A stretch of 64,000 nucleotides of DNA from Apilactobacillus apisilvae (GTDB lineage Bacteria > Bacillota > Bacilli > Lactobacillales > Lactobacillaceae): the NCBI RefSeq assembly GCF_023380225.1, contig NZ_CP093362.1, positions 1,240,001 through 1,304,000 of the forward strand. The letters run 5' to 3'. The position numbers and the translations under genes were made by a program. The notes beneath the pieces were generated by a model that had not been told where the DNA came from, did no database searches, and worked only from the letters and a program-made list of their open reading frames with translations. How positions within the stretch are numbered: the first letter of the stretch is position 1; the number at the start of each line of letters is the position of its first letter. Positions 51,679 to 59,942 of the stretch are shown here, one piece after another.

Positions 51679-53046
51679 CTATCGATCAATATTTGTCATA
51701 TCACGTGCAACTACCCATTTGTTAAATTCTTCTTCTGTAACACCACTAGCTAATGCTGCTACTTTTAAAGTTGTGCTATTTTTTTTCGCTTTTTGGGCAA
51801 TCTTAGCACTGCGCTCATAACCAATATGTGGACTTAATGCAGTGACCAGCATTAATGAATTCTTTAATAGTTCATTCATCCGATCTTGATTAATAGTCAT
51901 CCCATTTACTAGTTTGTCAGTGAATGATTCAACTGATTCACGTAATAAATTAGCACTTTCTAAAAATTTAGTAATGATTAATGGTTTATAAACATTCATT
52001 TCAAAATTTCCCTGACTGTTAGCAAAATTAATGGTTGTGTCATTGCCCATTACTTCAGCACCGACCATGGTTAAAGCTTCAATCTGAGTAGGGTTAACTT
52101 TTCCTGGCATAATTGAAGAACCTGGTTCATTACTTGGAATATTTAATTCGTCATAGCCAGCACGAGGACCGGATGCCAAGAAACGAATGTCGTTACCGAC
52201 TTTAATTAAATCAGTCGCTAAGGTTTTTAAAATTCCATGAACCATTGTAATACCAGTATGGTTAGCTAATCCTTGGAACTTATTAGGTGCAACTTTAAAT
52301 TGTTCGTTTAATTGTTTACTGATTTGTTTAACCATATCTGAGTCAAAATGATTAGGCGTATTTAATCCAGTCCCCACAGCAGTTCCACCAATTGGTAATT
52401 CTAATAATGTTTTTTTATTTTCTTCTAAGAAGTCAATATCATGTTGGATTGCTGACTTCCAGCCACTTATTTCTTGGCCAAAAGTAATGGGGGTGGCATC
52501 CTGCAAATGAGTTCGCCCAATCTTAACAACAGTTTTGTATGCAATTTCTTTTTCGTTTAATTTTTGGACCAATGTTTTTAATGTTGGTAATAACTGATTA
52601 ATTGCATCATTTGCTGCAATCATCATGGCAGTTGGGAAAGTATCATTTGAACTTTGTGACTTATTAACATCATCATTTGGATGAATTTTAACAGCTGAAT
52701 TTAATTCTTCTGCTAGATGTGAAATTACTTCATTCACATTCATATTAGTTTGAGTTCCACTACCAGTTTGATAAACATGAAGGGGAAATTCATTACGATA
52801 ATTTCCATTCAAAATTGTATCAATTGTGTTTACGATTGAATTAGCTTTATCCTGATCAAGATTGCCATCTTTTGAATTTACCACCGCGGCGGCTTTTTTT
52901 ATTTGCAAAAGAGCATGAATAATTGGCATCGGCATGAGTTTACCAAATTTAAAATTATTTCGACTACGTTGAGTTTGAGGCCCAAAGAGTGCATCTTTGG
53001 GAACTTTTACTTCACCTAAAGAGTCTTTTTCAATTCGATAATCCAT
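51679..53046 (-). CDS. fumC: Fumarate hydratase, class II
   Basis: A 455-residue enzyme interconverting fumarate and malate. TGSGTQTNMNVNEVI, SQSSNDTFPTAM, KIGRTHLQDATPITFGQE and GSSIMPGKVNPTQIEALTMV are the signature blocks of the fumarase/aspartase superfamily. GSGTQTNMNVNEVI and the overall length fit fumarase rather than aspartase. The gene stands alone here; lactobacilli often have only fragments of the TCA cycle. Confidence 0.93.
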   Translation of the reverse strand: MDYRIEKDSLGEVKVPKDALFGPQTQRSRNNFKFGKLMPMPIIHALLQIKKAAAVVNSKDGNLDQDKANSIVNTIDTILNGNYRNEFPLHVYQTGSGTQTNMNVNEVISHLAEELNSAVKIHPNDDVNKSQSSNDTFPTAMMIAANDAINQLLPTLKTLVQKLNEKEIAYKTVVKIGRTHLQDATPITFGQEISGWKSAIQHDIDFLEENKKTLLELPIGGTAVGTGLNTPNHFDSDMVKQISKQLNEQFKVAPNKFQGLANHTGITMVHGILKTLATDLIKVGNDIRFLASGPRAGYDELNIPSNEPGSSIMPGKVNPTQIEALTMVGAEVMGNDTTINFANSQGNFEMNVYKPLIITKFLESANLLRESVESFTDKLVNGMTINQDRMNELLKNSLMLVTALSPHIGYERSAKIAQKAKKNSTTLKVAALASGVTEEEFNKWVVARDMTNIDR

Positions 53047-53168
53047 TTAATCAAGTCCTTTTATATAAGATAATTTCATTATATTATGATATATTGCTAA
53101 ATACTATTAAAACTTAATCTGAAGTCTGATAACATTATGGTATATCTTTAAACTATGAGGGTGAAAAA

Positions 53169-53519
53169 TTGAAAATACATTTACATAATTTTTTATTAGG
53201 ATTTATTCCAATAATATTATTTTTAGTTATTCTAGCAGCGTGGCAGGTTAGTTTTATTGTCTGCTTAATTGTAACCGTTATTTTATTGGCTTTGACGTAT
53301 TTTTTATTAAAATCTGCACGGAATAAGCAATTGAATTTTTACGATAGTGAAAAAATGTTCTATCGTTCTCATAAGATTTTATGTATTGCGATTAACTTTG
53401 CATTCTACTTGTTACTTATTTATTTGTTGATTAGAGTCTTTAATGTTGTAAATCCTTTAATTTATTTGTTTATTGTTTTATCATTTACCAACTTTACTTA
53501 CTCATTAGAAGAAAAATAG
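53169..53519 (+). CDS. Small membrane protein, copy 1 of 3
   Basis: A 116-residue protein starting at TTG with GAGGGTGAA upstream. It has four hydrophobic segments and a short central polar loop. It begins KIHLHNFLLGFIP, matching the MKI.W..F start of the next two genes, and ends in SLEEK. No known family recognised. Confidence 0.65.
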   Translation: MKIHLHNFLLGFIPIILFLVILAAWQVSFIVCLIVTVILLALTYFLLKSARNKQLNFYDSEKMFYRSHKILCIAINFAFYLLLIYLLIRVFNVVNPLIYLFIVLSFTNFTYSLEEK

Positions 53520-53528
53520 GAGCTTATT

Positions 53529-53897
53529 ATGAAAATTAATTGGAAATCATTTATAAACGGAATCATTTTAGTTTTACCAGCATTTTTGATTGCTGGAATT
53601 GTTGAAGTGTTTATTGGTTGGTTACTTAGTTTAATAGCAATTATTGCTTATTTTGTGGCACTATATTTTTATTGCAAAAATCATCCATATAGTAAAATTG
53701 CGCAAATGTTTTACTATGGATTTGGAATGCGACCTAATGCATATGCCAGAACTCATCCAACAGCTTCTTTATTAATCTTAGTTGGACTGTTATTTGTTAT
53801 GAACATATTATTTAGTGTTCTTCATCTGGGAAGTTTAGTGTTTACTTTATGTTATGTAGTTATTTTGGAATTATTTTATTCATTGGAGAGTAAGTAG
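53529..53897 (+). CDS. Small membrane protein, copy 2 of 3
   Basis: A 122-residue paralogue of the preceding gene: MKINWKSFINGIILVLP, four hydrophobic segments, a central loop KIAQMFYYGFGMRPNAYART, and an end in YSLESK. It begins nine bases after copy 1, with AGGAG. No known family recognised. Confidence 0.65.
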   Translation: MKINWKSFINGIILVLPAFLIAGIVEVFIGWLLSLIAIIAYFVALYFYCKNHPYSKIAQMFYYGFGMRPNAYARTHPTASLLILVGLLFVMNILFSVLHLGSLVFTLCYVVILELFYSLESK

Positions 53898-53906
53898 GGG
53901 TGTTTA

Positions 53907-54317
53907 ATGAAAATTGACTGGAAAACTTTTTCGTACTTTATTTTTTTGATGGTAGTTCCACTAAGTATATTTATTATTTTATATTATAGCTTTTTAAGTA
54001 TGTATAGTTCTTTGTGGTTACTAGCTATTGTTATTATCTATGAAATTATTATGAATTATGCAACTAAGGGAAGTATTAAATTTGACAAATTCAATCAATA
54101 TTTTTTTAAAAATATTAATGCTATTGGAAGTCGTAATTGGAAAATTAAATTAATTTACTATATTCCATTAATATTATTATCAACTTCTTTGTTTATTTAT
54201 TTTCTAAATATTAATCTAAGTGTATCTTTTTACATTATGGTTTTTGTTACAATATGTATTATATTCTCACTATATAGATTCTTTTTGCAATGTACCAAAT
54301 TCAATTTTGAAGATTAA
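53907..54317 (+). CDS. Small membrane protein, copy 3 of 3
   Basis: A 136-residue third paralogue: MKIDWKTFSYFIFLMVVP, four hydrophobic segments, and a central loop FDKFNQYFFKNINAIGSRNWK. It begins nine bases after copy 2 with a GGGGTG site. Function unknown; the tight spacing indicates one operon. Confidence 0.65.
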   Translation: MKIDWKTFSYFIFLMVVPLSIFIILYYSFLSMYSSLWLLAIVIIYEIIMNYATKGSIKFDKFNQYFFKNINAIGSRNWKIKLIYYIPLILLSTSLFIYFLNINLSVSFYIMVFVTICIIFSLYRFFLQCTKFNFED

Positions 54318-54355
54318 AATATTCAATTTAAAATTTAATCAAATTTTTCTAAAGC

Positions 54356-54402
54356 TAAATTAGAGCCCGTCTTATCTAGTCCAGAAGGCTCTAATTTTAT
54401 TT
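54356..54402 (+). terminator. Terminator after the small membrane protein trio
   Basis: AAATTAGAGCC and GGCTCTAATTT form an 11-bp stem with a 19-base loop and a following T run. Confidence 0.75.
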
Positions 54403-54410
54403 TGATTGGA

Positions 54411-54438
54411 TTGCAAAAATATTTCTACATGGTAGTAT
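54411..54438 (+). promoter_or_regulatory. Candidate pnuC promoter
   Basis: TTGCAA (54411-54416) and TAGTAT (54433-54438), 16-base spacer, immediately upstream of the structured leader. Confidence 0.4.
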
Positions 54439-54558
54439 ATATAGTGTTGTTTTTTGAGAGAACACTATGTATTAACACAATATATAGATGAATCCTAGGT
54501 ATGTTCTCCTCAAAATTCTTAACCGAATTTGAAAATATTGAGGAGAAATTATACATTG
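54439..54558 (+). promoter_or_regulatory. Structured pnuC leader with mutually exclusive hairpins, candidate NAD+-II-type riboswitch
   Basis: Three helices can be drawn. First, ATATAGTGTT (54439-54448) with AACACTATGT (54461-54470). Second, TTTTGAGAGAAC (54452-54463) with GTTCTCCTCAAAA (54503-54515, one bulge). Third, TTCTCCTCAA (54504-54513) with TTGAGGAGAA (54538-54547), a perfect 10-bp stem covering the ribosome binding site GAGGAG of pnuC. The second and third share 54504-54513 and cannot coexist, the logic of a translational switch. Leaders of pnuC genes in Lactobacillales are known hosts of the NAD+-II (pnuC-motif) riboswitch. The pairing is seen directly; the ligand is inference. Confidence 0.65.
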
Positions 54559-55305
54559 TCTAATTATTTTAAATTTTTAGCCCATCAACTAAAGGGATGG
54601 CCAAAACAAAACTACTACTTATTTTTCTTTAGTTTAGGTTGCCAAGTGATGACATTGGTAAATGCACCAATTACATGGCTTTCAATCTTAACTTTTATTG
54701 GAACTACTTTAGGAGTTCTATGTGTGCTTGCAATAAATGCAGCTAAATCTGTAAATGGTATTTTAGGTATTTTATCCGGAATTTGTTTTATTATTGTTGG
54801 ATTTACTGCAAAGAATTATTTAAGTATTGGTGAACAGATTGCTTACATATTGACACTTGATATTCCAGTATTATTAAGTAAGAACTGGAATGTTAACATG
54901 GTTTCTAAGATTCGTAAGTTTACCGCTAAAAGCTGGTTTATCTCAATTGCATTTACAGCTGTTGTTTTCGTAGTTTCTGGATTTGCCATTCAAACATTAA
55001 CCGATGATGGTCGTCCATTCTATGATGCATTTAGTTTTGCGGTTTGTTTAACTGCTGGAATCATTTGCTTCATGCGTTACAACAATCAATACTTCTGGTG
55101 GTTAGCATCAGGACTTGCTCAATTAGTATTATGGTTCATTACTTACAAAGAAGGATCAGCTACTTTGGCAATGTTTGTTAATAGTGCTGTTTATGTTGCT
55201 AATGACGTCTTAGCTTTCACCGTTTCTCCTTGGTTTAATGAAAAGGAAAAACAACGTTTGATGAAAGAAGAAAAAGCTTACGCTGATAAATTTGAAGTTG
55301 ATTAA
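54556..55305 (+). CDS. pnuC: Nicotinamide riboside transporter PnuC
   Basis: A membrane protein of about 249 residues with about seven helices: PITWLSILTFIGTTLGVLCVLAINAAKSVNGILGILSGICFIIVG and YILTLDIPVLLSKNWN match PnuC, with a WFITYKEGS..LAMFVNSAVYVANDVLAF second half. It imports nicotinamide riboside for NAD synthesis by facilitated diffusion. The frame opens at TTG 54529, inside the leader hairpin; TTG 54556 follows GAGGAG at proper spacing and is taken as the start. Confidence 0.9.
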   Translation: MSNYFKFLAHQLKGWPKQNYYLFFFSLGCQVMTLVNAPITWLSILTFIGTTLGVLCVLAINAAKSVNGILGILSGICFIIVGFTAKNYLSIGEQIAYILTLDIPVLLSKNWNVNMVSKIRKFTAKSWFISIAFTAVVFVVSGFAIQTLTDDGRPFYDAFSFAVCLTAGIICFMRYNNQYFWWLASGLAQLVLWFITYKEGSATLAMFVNSAVYVANDVLAFTVSPWFNEKEKQRLMKEEKAYADKFEVD

Positions 55306-55317
55306 TATTTAATATCG

Positions 55318-55346
55318 AAAAGTTGGATTTTTAATCCAGCTTTTTT
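55318..55346 (+). terminator. Terminator after pnuC
   Basis: AAGTTGGATT and AATCCAGCTT pair with one wobble around a short T loop, followed by six T residues. Confidence 0.8.
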
Positions 55347-55407
55347 ATTTTTTAATTAGCGATTATGTTAATATTATTGATAGATAATTTAGAGGGATGG
55401 ATAAAGT

Positions 55408-56307
55408 ATGAAAATTAAACGATTAGTCGTTAGTTCTTTATTTTTAGCATTACTCCTAACAGGTTGTGGTTCTAAAAAAGAAGAAAACCAAAGTACAGTA
55501 AAAGACAACAATATTAATATTGAAAGCAAGAATGATAACACAGTTGATCAGAAACTAGATCAGCTAGAATACAAATCTGGCGATCAATCTTATATTGAAA
55601 TTAATAATAATAAATCCAATTTAAAAACAACTGATTGGAAATATAATCATGTTGTTTATGCTGATTTAGACAATTTGAATCGGACTTCTACTGGTAACAT
55701 TGCTTACTTAGAACATCGTAATTTAGCTAGTGGTAGCCTAAGAAGCTCACAAACTGTTCAACCAACAGCTTGGCATCAAAAATTTGTTGATGGTTCAGCT
55801 ATAATTAATCGTGGCCATGAAATTGCCTATAGTATTTCTGGAGGCATTAGTTTAGATGGTAGTTACAAACCTGGTTTAAAATCTGGTGACCAGAACAACA
55901 TTAAGAATTTATTTACGCAAAGTGCCTTTAGTAATCAAAAAGTACAAACTATTTACGAAACTAAAGTTCGAGATGCTTTAAAAGAGGGGAAGAAAGTTAT
56001 TTATAAAGTTACCCCAATTTTTAAAGGAAATAATTTAATGGCGAGTGGAGTTCACATGCAAGCACTTTCTACTGATGAAACTTTGAACTTCAATATTTAT
56101 TTATATAATGTTCAACCAGGAGTTAAATTTGATTACGCTACAGGTAGATCTAAAATTGATAAAAGTATGACGGTTCCAACACCTCAAGGTGCACCTAACT
56201 TTAGTAATAACAACCGTTCTTATAAGAATAATCATCATTATGCCCGTAACTATGGTAGTTATAATACGCATAATTACCATCGTAGTTATCATCATTACAA
56301 TCGATAA
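55408..56307 (+). CDS. Lipoprotein DNA/RNA non-specific endonuclease
   Basis: A 299-residue surface lipoprotein with lipobox LLTGC at about residues 15-19. The nuclease domain (about 80-250) has the catalytic region AIINRGHEIAYS, a variant of the DRGH motif with Asn for Asp, and the metal-binding Asn in SGDQNNIKNLFTQSAFSNQ; it resembles the EndA/DNA-entry nuclease group. The last 40 residues are an unusual Asn/Tyr/His/Arg-rich tail (HHYARNYGSYNTHNYHRSYHHYNR region). It could degrade extracellular DNA or process DNA during uptake. GAGGGATGG precedes the ATG. Confidence 0.82.
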   Translation: MKIKRLVVSSLFLALLLTGCGSKKEENQSTVKDNNINIESKNDNTVDQKLDQLEYKSGDQSYIEINNNKSNLKTTDWKYNHVVYADLDNLNRTSTGNIAYLEHRNLASGSLRSSQTVQPTAWHQKFVDGSAIINRGHEIAYSISGGISLDGSYKPGLKSGDQNNIKNLFTQSAFSNQKVQTIYETKVRDALKEGKKVIYKVTPIFKGNNLMASGVHMQALSTDETLNFNIYLYNVQPGVKFDYATGRSKIDKSMTVPTPQGAPNFSNNNRSYKNNHHYARNYGSYNTHNYHRSYHHYNR

Positions 56308-56312
56308 AACAC

Positions 56313-56345
56313 AAAAAGCCGATTCTTTCGAATCGACTTTTTATT
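56313..56345. terminator. Bidirectional terminator
   Basis: AAAAAG.CGATTC and GAATCG.CTTTTT pair around TTTC, between converging genes. Confidence 0.82.
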
Positions 56346-57513
56346 TTTCAATATTGGTTTCAATTAAAATCTCTAATCTCGAATCATCTAAAGTAAAATC
56401 ATCATTTTTATCAAAAGTTTGTTCAAAACCGGCATCTTTAATACCCCAAACTTTAGTTTTTTCAATATTATCTTTAGTTACTGTATCGTTGAAATAATCC
56501 TTCGCTACCGCTAACATAAATACTTTAATTGTTTCAGTATCATATGAAACATTAGTTTTATAATCATCAAAAATAGTTTCTTGATAATCAAAATCATCAG
56601 ATGTTCTTAACTGTTCATCTTTGATTTCTAATGGACTTTTACCTGTTAGTAATAGATAAGCAATTGTTCCGGTATCATTATTAACTAGTTTGTAAAAATT
56701 AAATGATAATTCTGGTGGGACGTTAATTCCACAAACATCATAGATTTCAGCACCTTGATTAATTAAGGTATAATTTTCATCGATAAATAATGATAGATTA
56801 TTTTTTACTTCAAATAATGGTAGGTTTGCTGGTAAAAACTCTTCAAAGGGAGCTTGCTTAAAGCCATGATTAGAATTAAAGTCACGAATTTTATTTAATT
56901 TTTTAACAGTCTGATCAGTTGGAAATAGCTGAACACTATCATTGTATTTATTTTCAATTTTATCAAAACTCATTTTAACAAAGGTTCCAATTGGACTGGT
57001 TAACATTGTGTGGGATAAAGCTTGTCCAATGATAAAGTCAGTTGCAAAAATAGGTAGATCTTTTTCATCTTGATTATTAATTTCTTCTAAAGCTTTTTTA
57101 GTTGAATTATATAATTTATCATTTTCATCAATATTATCAATGACCTTATTCAAATATAAATTAGCTTCGTAGATGTTACCATTATTAAATAGGATTTTTC
57201 CTAGATAGTAGTTGGCTTCAACATCATCTGGTGCGTAAATTAATGATTGTTTAAATAAATGGACACCAGTTGGATCAAGTTGAGTACCATATTTAGTAAA
57301 TAGCATCCCTAATTTAGTTAAAATTTCATTACGATCAGGAATATCTCCATTTATTTCTTCATTTGTTTTTAAGTTAGCAGGGTAAATTGCAATTGCATTA
57401 CTATAAAATTCAATTGCTTGTTTTTGATTGTCATTGTCATAATTTTGATTGCCAAAGTTAATAAATTGGGTAATTTGTTGGGTTTTGGCCTTCCCCAATT
57501 TGATAGCTTCCAT
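56341..57513 (-). CDS. TPR-repeat cytoplasmic protein
   Basis: A 390-residue protein. The first 170 residues contain tetratricopeptide-like helix pairs (QAIEFYSNAIAIYPANLKT, GVHLFKQSLIYAPDDVEANYYLGKILFNNGNIYEANLYLNKVI). The remainder (about 180-390) is a mixed domain of unknown type with GAEIYDVCGINVPPELSFNFYKLVN. No signal peptide. AGGAGTTGTTACAG precedes ATG 57513. A scaffolding or regulatory role is inference. Confidence 0.75.
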   Translation of the reverse strand: MEAIKLGKAKTQQITQFINFGNQNYDNDNQKQAIEFYSNAIAIYPANLKTNEEINGDIPDRNEILTKLGMLFTKYGTQLDPTGVHLFKQSLIYAPDDVEANYYLGKILFNNGNIYEANLYLNKVIDNIDENDKLYNSTKKALEEINNQDEKDLPIFATDFIIGQALSHTMLTSPIGTFVKMSFDKIENKYNDSVQLFPTDQTVKKLNKIRDFNSNHGFKQAPFEEFLPANLPLFEVKNNLSLFIDENYTLINQGAEIYDVCGINVPPELSFNFYKLVNNDTGTIAYLLLTGKSPLEIKDEQLRTSDDFDYQETIFDDYKTNVSYDTETIKVFMLAVAKDYFNDTVTKDNIEKTKVWGIKDAGFEQTFDKNDDFTLDDSRLEILIETNIEK

Positions 57514-57582
57514 CTGTAACAACTCCTGATGTAAATTATATATCTTATGATATAACGATTTAAATTATAAAAAAAGGATAAA

Positions 57583-57945
57583 TTAATTTTGCAAATTGTA
57601 GACGTTGTTCCTGATATTGCCAAGAATTAATGAAATACTTGAAATGACTCCACATACATAAGGGAACTTAGTTTCTGGATTTAATATCCATAAAATCATA
57701 ATCATTATAATTGATGTAATTGATAAAATTGCATCAAACTTGGTATTTTGAATGAAGAAAGCTGCTACAATTTGAATAATTAATAATATAACAGTAATTA
57801 CACCTATAATATCATAAATAACAAAGTTAAGAGGTAACTGACTAATTGGCTCGATAGGAATAATATCAAGCCCAATAATGGTTCCAGCTAATAATCCTAA
57901 AATAACACTAATTGTTCTAAAAATAATTGAAATATATTTATACAT
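57583..57945 (-). CDS. Four-helix membrane protein of unknown function
   Basis: A 120-residue protein with four predicted membrane helices (FRTISVILGLLAGTIIGLDI, FVIYDIIGVITVILLIIQIVAAFFI, AILSITSIIMIMILWIL, YVCGVISSISLILGNI). AAGAAGG-like site before ATG. It lies upstream of the TPR gene and is probably co-transcribed. No family recognised. Confidence 0.6.
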   Translation of the reverse strand: MYKYISIIFRTISVILGLLAGTIIGLDIIPIEPISQLPLNFVIYDIIGVITVILLIIQIVAAFFIQNTKFDAILSITSIIMIMILWILNPETKFPYVCGVISSISLILGNIRNNVYNLQN

Positions 57946-58088
57946 ATTTTATGCCTTCTTTAATTAAATCCTTAACTCAAAAATAGTCTAAAAAAGGATT
58001 TTTTTCAAATTTTTAGTTAAATATTTCTTTACTATTATATTACAATCAATTAATATGCTCTTATAAAGAGTTTATAGGGGGGAGATTT

Positions 58089-58964
58089 ACGAAGTATTTT
58101 AAAAGAATATTTTATCTATTAATTCCTATTTTTTCATTAATTTTATTAATGGGTAAATTAAATGCAAATGCTGAATCGACCAATCCAACACCTAATTCGG
58201 AGTATGTGATTGAAGATTATGCTAATATTTTATCTGATAATACTAAACAAATTATTCTAAATCAGGATAAAAAATATCAACAAACGGAAACGAAACCACA
58301 AATTGTTGTAATGACGGTAAAGTCAACTGGAGATTTATCTATTGCAGATTATGCTGATAAACTTTTGGAAAATGATCGCTGGAAATTTGGTAAAAAAGGC
58401 CTGGATAATGGAACTTTAATTTTATTTGCCCAAAATGGGGGTAAAAATAATGTTAGAATTAGTACAGGTTATGGAGTTGAAGGAATCTTACCTGATGGTA
58501 AAACTAATCAAATTCTACAAAATAATAAGTCTTTATTGAAGTCTAGCAATTCTTCAGAAGTTGACAATGGACTTCAACAGACTTTTCAAGATGTTGCTTC
58601 AATTGTCAGTAAAGAATACGCTAACAAATCAGTAAAAGACGCCAAGGCAACCATGCAAGCTAACCAACGTAAAAAGTATACTACTTGGGTATTATTATTT
58701 ATTTTATTAGGAATAGTTGGTGTAATTATCTACTATCTGAAGAAGAATAATAATGATGACAATAACCATCATAATCATTACGGTGGTGGCTCTGGAGGCG
58801 GCGATAATGGTTTCTGGACTGGTGCATTAATCGGTAGTTTACTAGGATCTGGTGGTTCTAGGTCTAGCGGTAGTGATTTTGGTAGCTTTGGTGGTGGCGA
58901 CTCTGGTGGCTTTAGTGATTCCGGAGGCGGCGGAGACTTCGGTGGTGGAGGATCCGATATTTAA
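58089..58964 (+). CDS. TPM-domain membrane protein (YgcG-like), apparent ACG start
   Basis: A protein of about 291 residues. The TPM domain (about 45-180) reads YVIEDYANILSDNTKQIILNQDKKYQQ, PQIVVMTVKSTGDLSIADYADKLLENDRWKFG, GVEGILPDG. A membrane helix follows (about 200-218), then a Gly/Ser-rich cytoplasmic or external tail. The only in-frame ATG (58149) would cut through the signal peptide, which is clearly encoded upstream as KYFKRIFYLLIPIFSLILLMG. No ATG, GTG or TTG exists in frame near it; GGGGGGAG lies five bases before ACG 58089, which would be ATG with one transition. Operon with LemA. Confidence 0.78.
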   Translation, partial: TKYFKRIFYLLIPIFSLILLMGKLNANAESTNPTPNSEYVIEDYANILSDNTKQIILNQDKKYQQTETKPQIVVMTVKSTGDLSIADYADKLLENDRWKFGKKGLDNGTLILFAQNGGKNNVRISTGYGVEGILPDGKTNQILQNNKSLLKSSNSSEVDNGLQQTFQDVASIVSKEYANKSVKDAKATMQANQRKKYTTWVLLFILLGIVGVIIYYLKKNNNDDNNHHNHYGGGSGGGDNGFWTGALIGSLLGSGGSRSSGSDFGSFGGGDSGGFSDSGGGGDFGGGGSDI

Positions 58965-58995
58965 TAATTTGTAAAGAATAAGGAGAATATAAAAA

Positions 58996-59607
58996 ATGAT
59001 TGAAAACAAACCATTTTATAAACGTGGCTGGTTTATTACACTAGTCGTAGTTGGTGTTGTACTAATTGGAATGATTGGTGGTTTTATTAAATCTTCCAAT
59101 AGCATGTCAACCAGTGAACAAGGCGTAGAGGAACAATTGGCACAAGTTCAAACCGTTTTACAACGTCGTGCTGACTTAATTCCTAACTTAATGAATGCTG
59201 TAAAGGGCCAACAAAAACAAGAAAAACAAGTTTATGGTGACATTAGTAAGGCTAGAACTGAATACTATAATTCAAAATCTAAGTATAACAATGCTAACAA
59301 TAGTTCTGACAAAGTTAATGCTTTAAGTGGGCAAGATCGTGCTTTAAATGTCATGGTTGGTTCAATTCGTGAAGCATATCCAAAATTAGAATCTAATAGT
59401 AATATGCAAACTTTGATGGTACAACTAGAAGGGAGTGAAAACCGCATTAGTGTGGAACGTAATCGTTATAATAAGACTGCTCGTGAATATAACAATAAAC
59501 TAGTTAAATTCCCTGGTTCATTAGTTGCAAGTATTACTAACCACAAGAAGGCTAATTACTTCCAAGCTGATGAAAGTGCCCAAAAAGCTCCATCAGTTAA
59601 CTTCTAA
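58996..59607 (+). CDS. LemA-family protein
   Basis: A 203-residue protein with one N-terminal membrane helix (GWFITLVVVGVVLIGMIGGF) and a helical-bundle domain carrying the LemA pattern: EQLAQVQTVLQRRADLIPNLMNAVKGQQKQEKQVY, LNVMVGSIREAYPKLESN, LEGSENRISVERNRYNKTAREYNNKLVKFPGSLVA, KANYFQADE. LemA and TPM genes are commonly adjacent; the role is in the envelope but undefined. AAGGAGAAT precedes the ATG. Confidence 0.93.
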   Translation: MIENKPFYKRGWFITLVVVGVVLIGMIGGFIKSSNSMSTSEQGVEEQLAQVQTVLQRRADLIPNLMNAVKGQQKQEKQVYGDISKARTEYYNSKSKYNNANNSSDKVNALSGQDRALNVMVGSIREAYPKLESNSNMQTLMVQLEGSENRISVERNRYNKTAREYNNKLVKFPGSLVASITNHKKANYFQADESAQKAPSVNF

Positions 59608-59618
59608 TATGAAAGGCC

Positions 59619-59655
59619 AAAAAGAAATTACTAAGTTTAGTAATTTCTTTTTTCA
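59619..59655 (+). terminator. Terminator after lemA
   Basis: AAAAAGAAATTACTAA and TTTAGTAATTTCTTTTTT form a long AT-rich stem with a T tail. Confidence 0.88.
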
Positions 59656-59717
59656 TTTAAGATAATTTTAAGTTTTCATTGTTATATTAATGACAATCAA
59701 TTAAGAAAGAAGGTTAT

Positions 59718-59858
59718 ATGACTATGCTAAGACAACAGATTTTAATGGATCCAACAAGTTTGAATGAAAATAATACAATTATGATTGGTCGTTATGAATT
59801 GAAATTAAAGGGTGGTCATATTTGGAAACCAAAAACTTTCAAATGGTTAAATCCATAA
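59718..59858 (+). CDS. Orphan 46-codon micro-ORF
   Basis: ATG preceded by AAGAAGG eight bases upstream. The 46-residue product is basic towards its C-terminus, ending IWKPKTFKWLNP, with no signal peptide. It sits alone between two terminators, so if transcribed it is a single-gene unit. It shares the style of the array at 7.6-8.6 kb (short, basic tail) but not its motif. Confidence 0.5.
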   Translation: MTMLRQQILMDPTSLNENNTIMIGRYELKLKGGHIWKPKTFKWLNP

Positions 59859-59896
59859 TTGATTAGAAAACAAGATATTTCATATATACAATCCCC

Positions 59897-59942
59897 CATA
59901 AAAAATAAGCAACTCAATTAACTTTGAGTTGCTTATTTTTTA
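59897..59942. terminator. Bidirectional terminator
   Basis: AAAAATAAGCAACTCAA and TTGAGTTGCTTATTTTT form a 17-bp stem between converging units. Confidence 0.92.
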
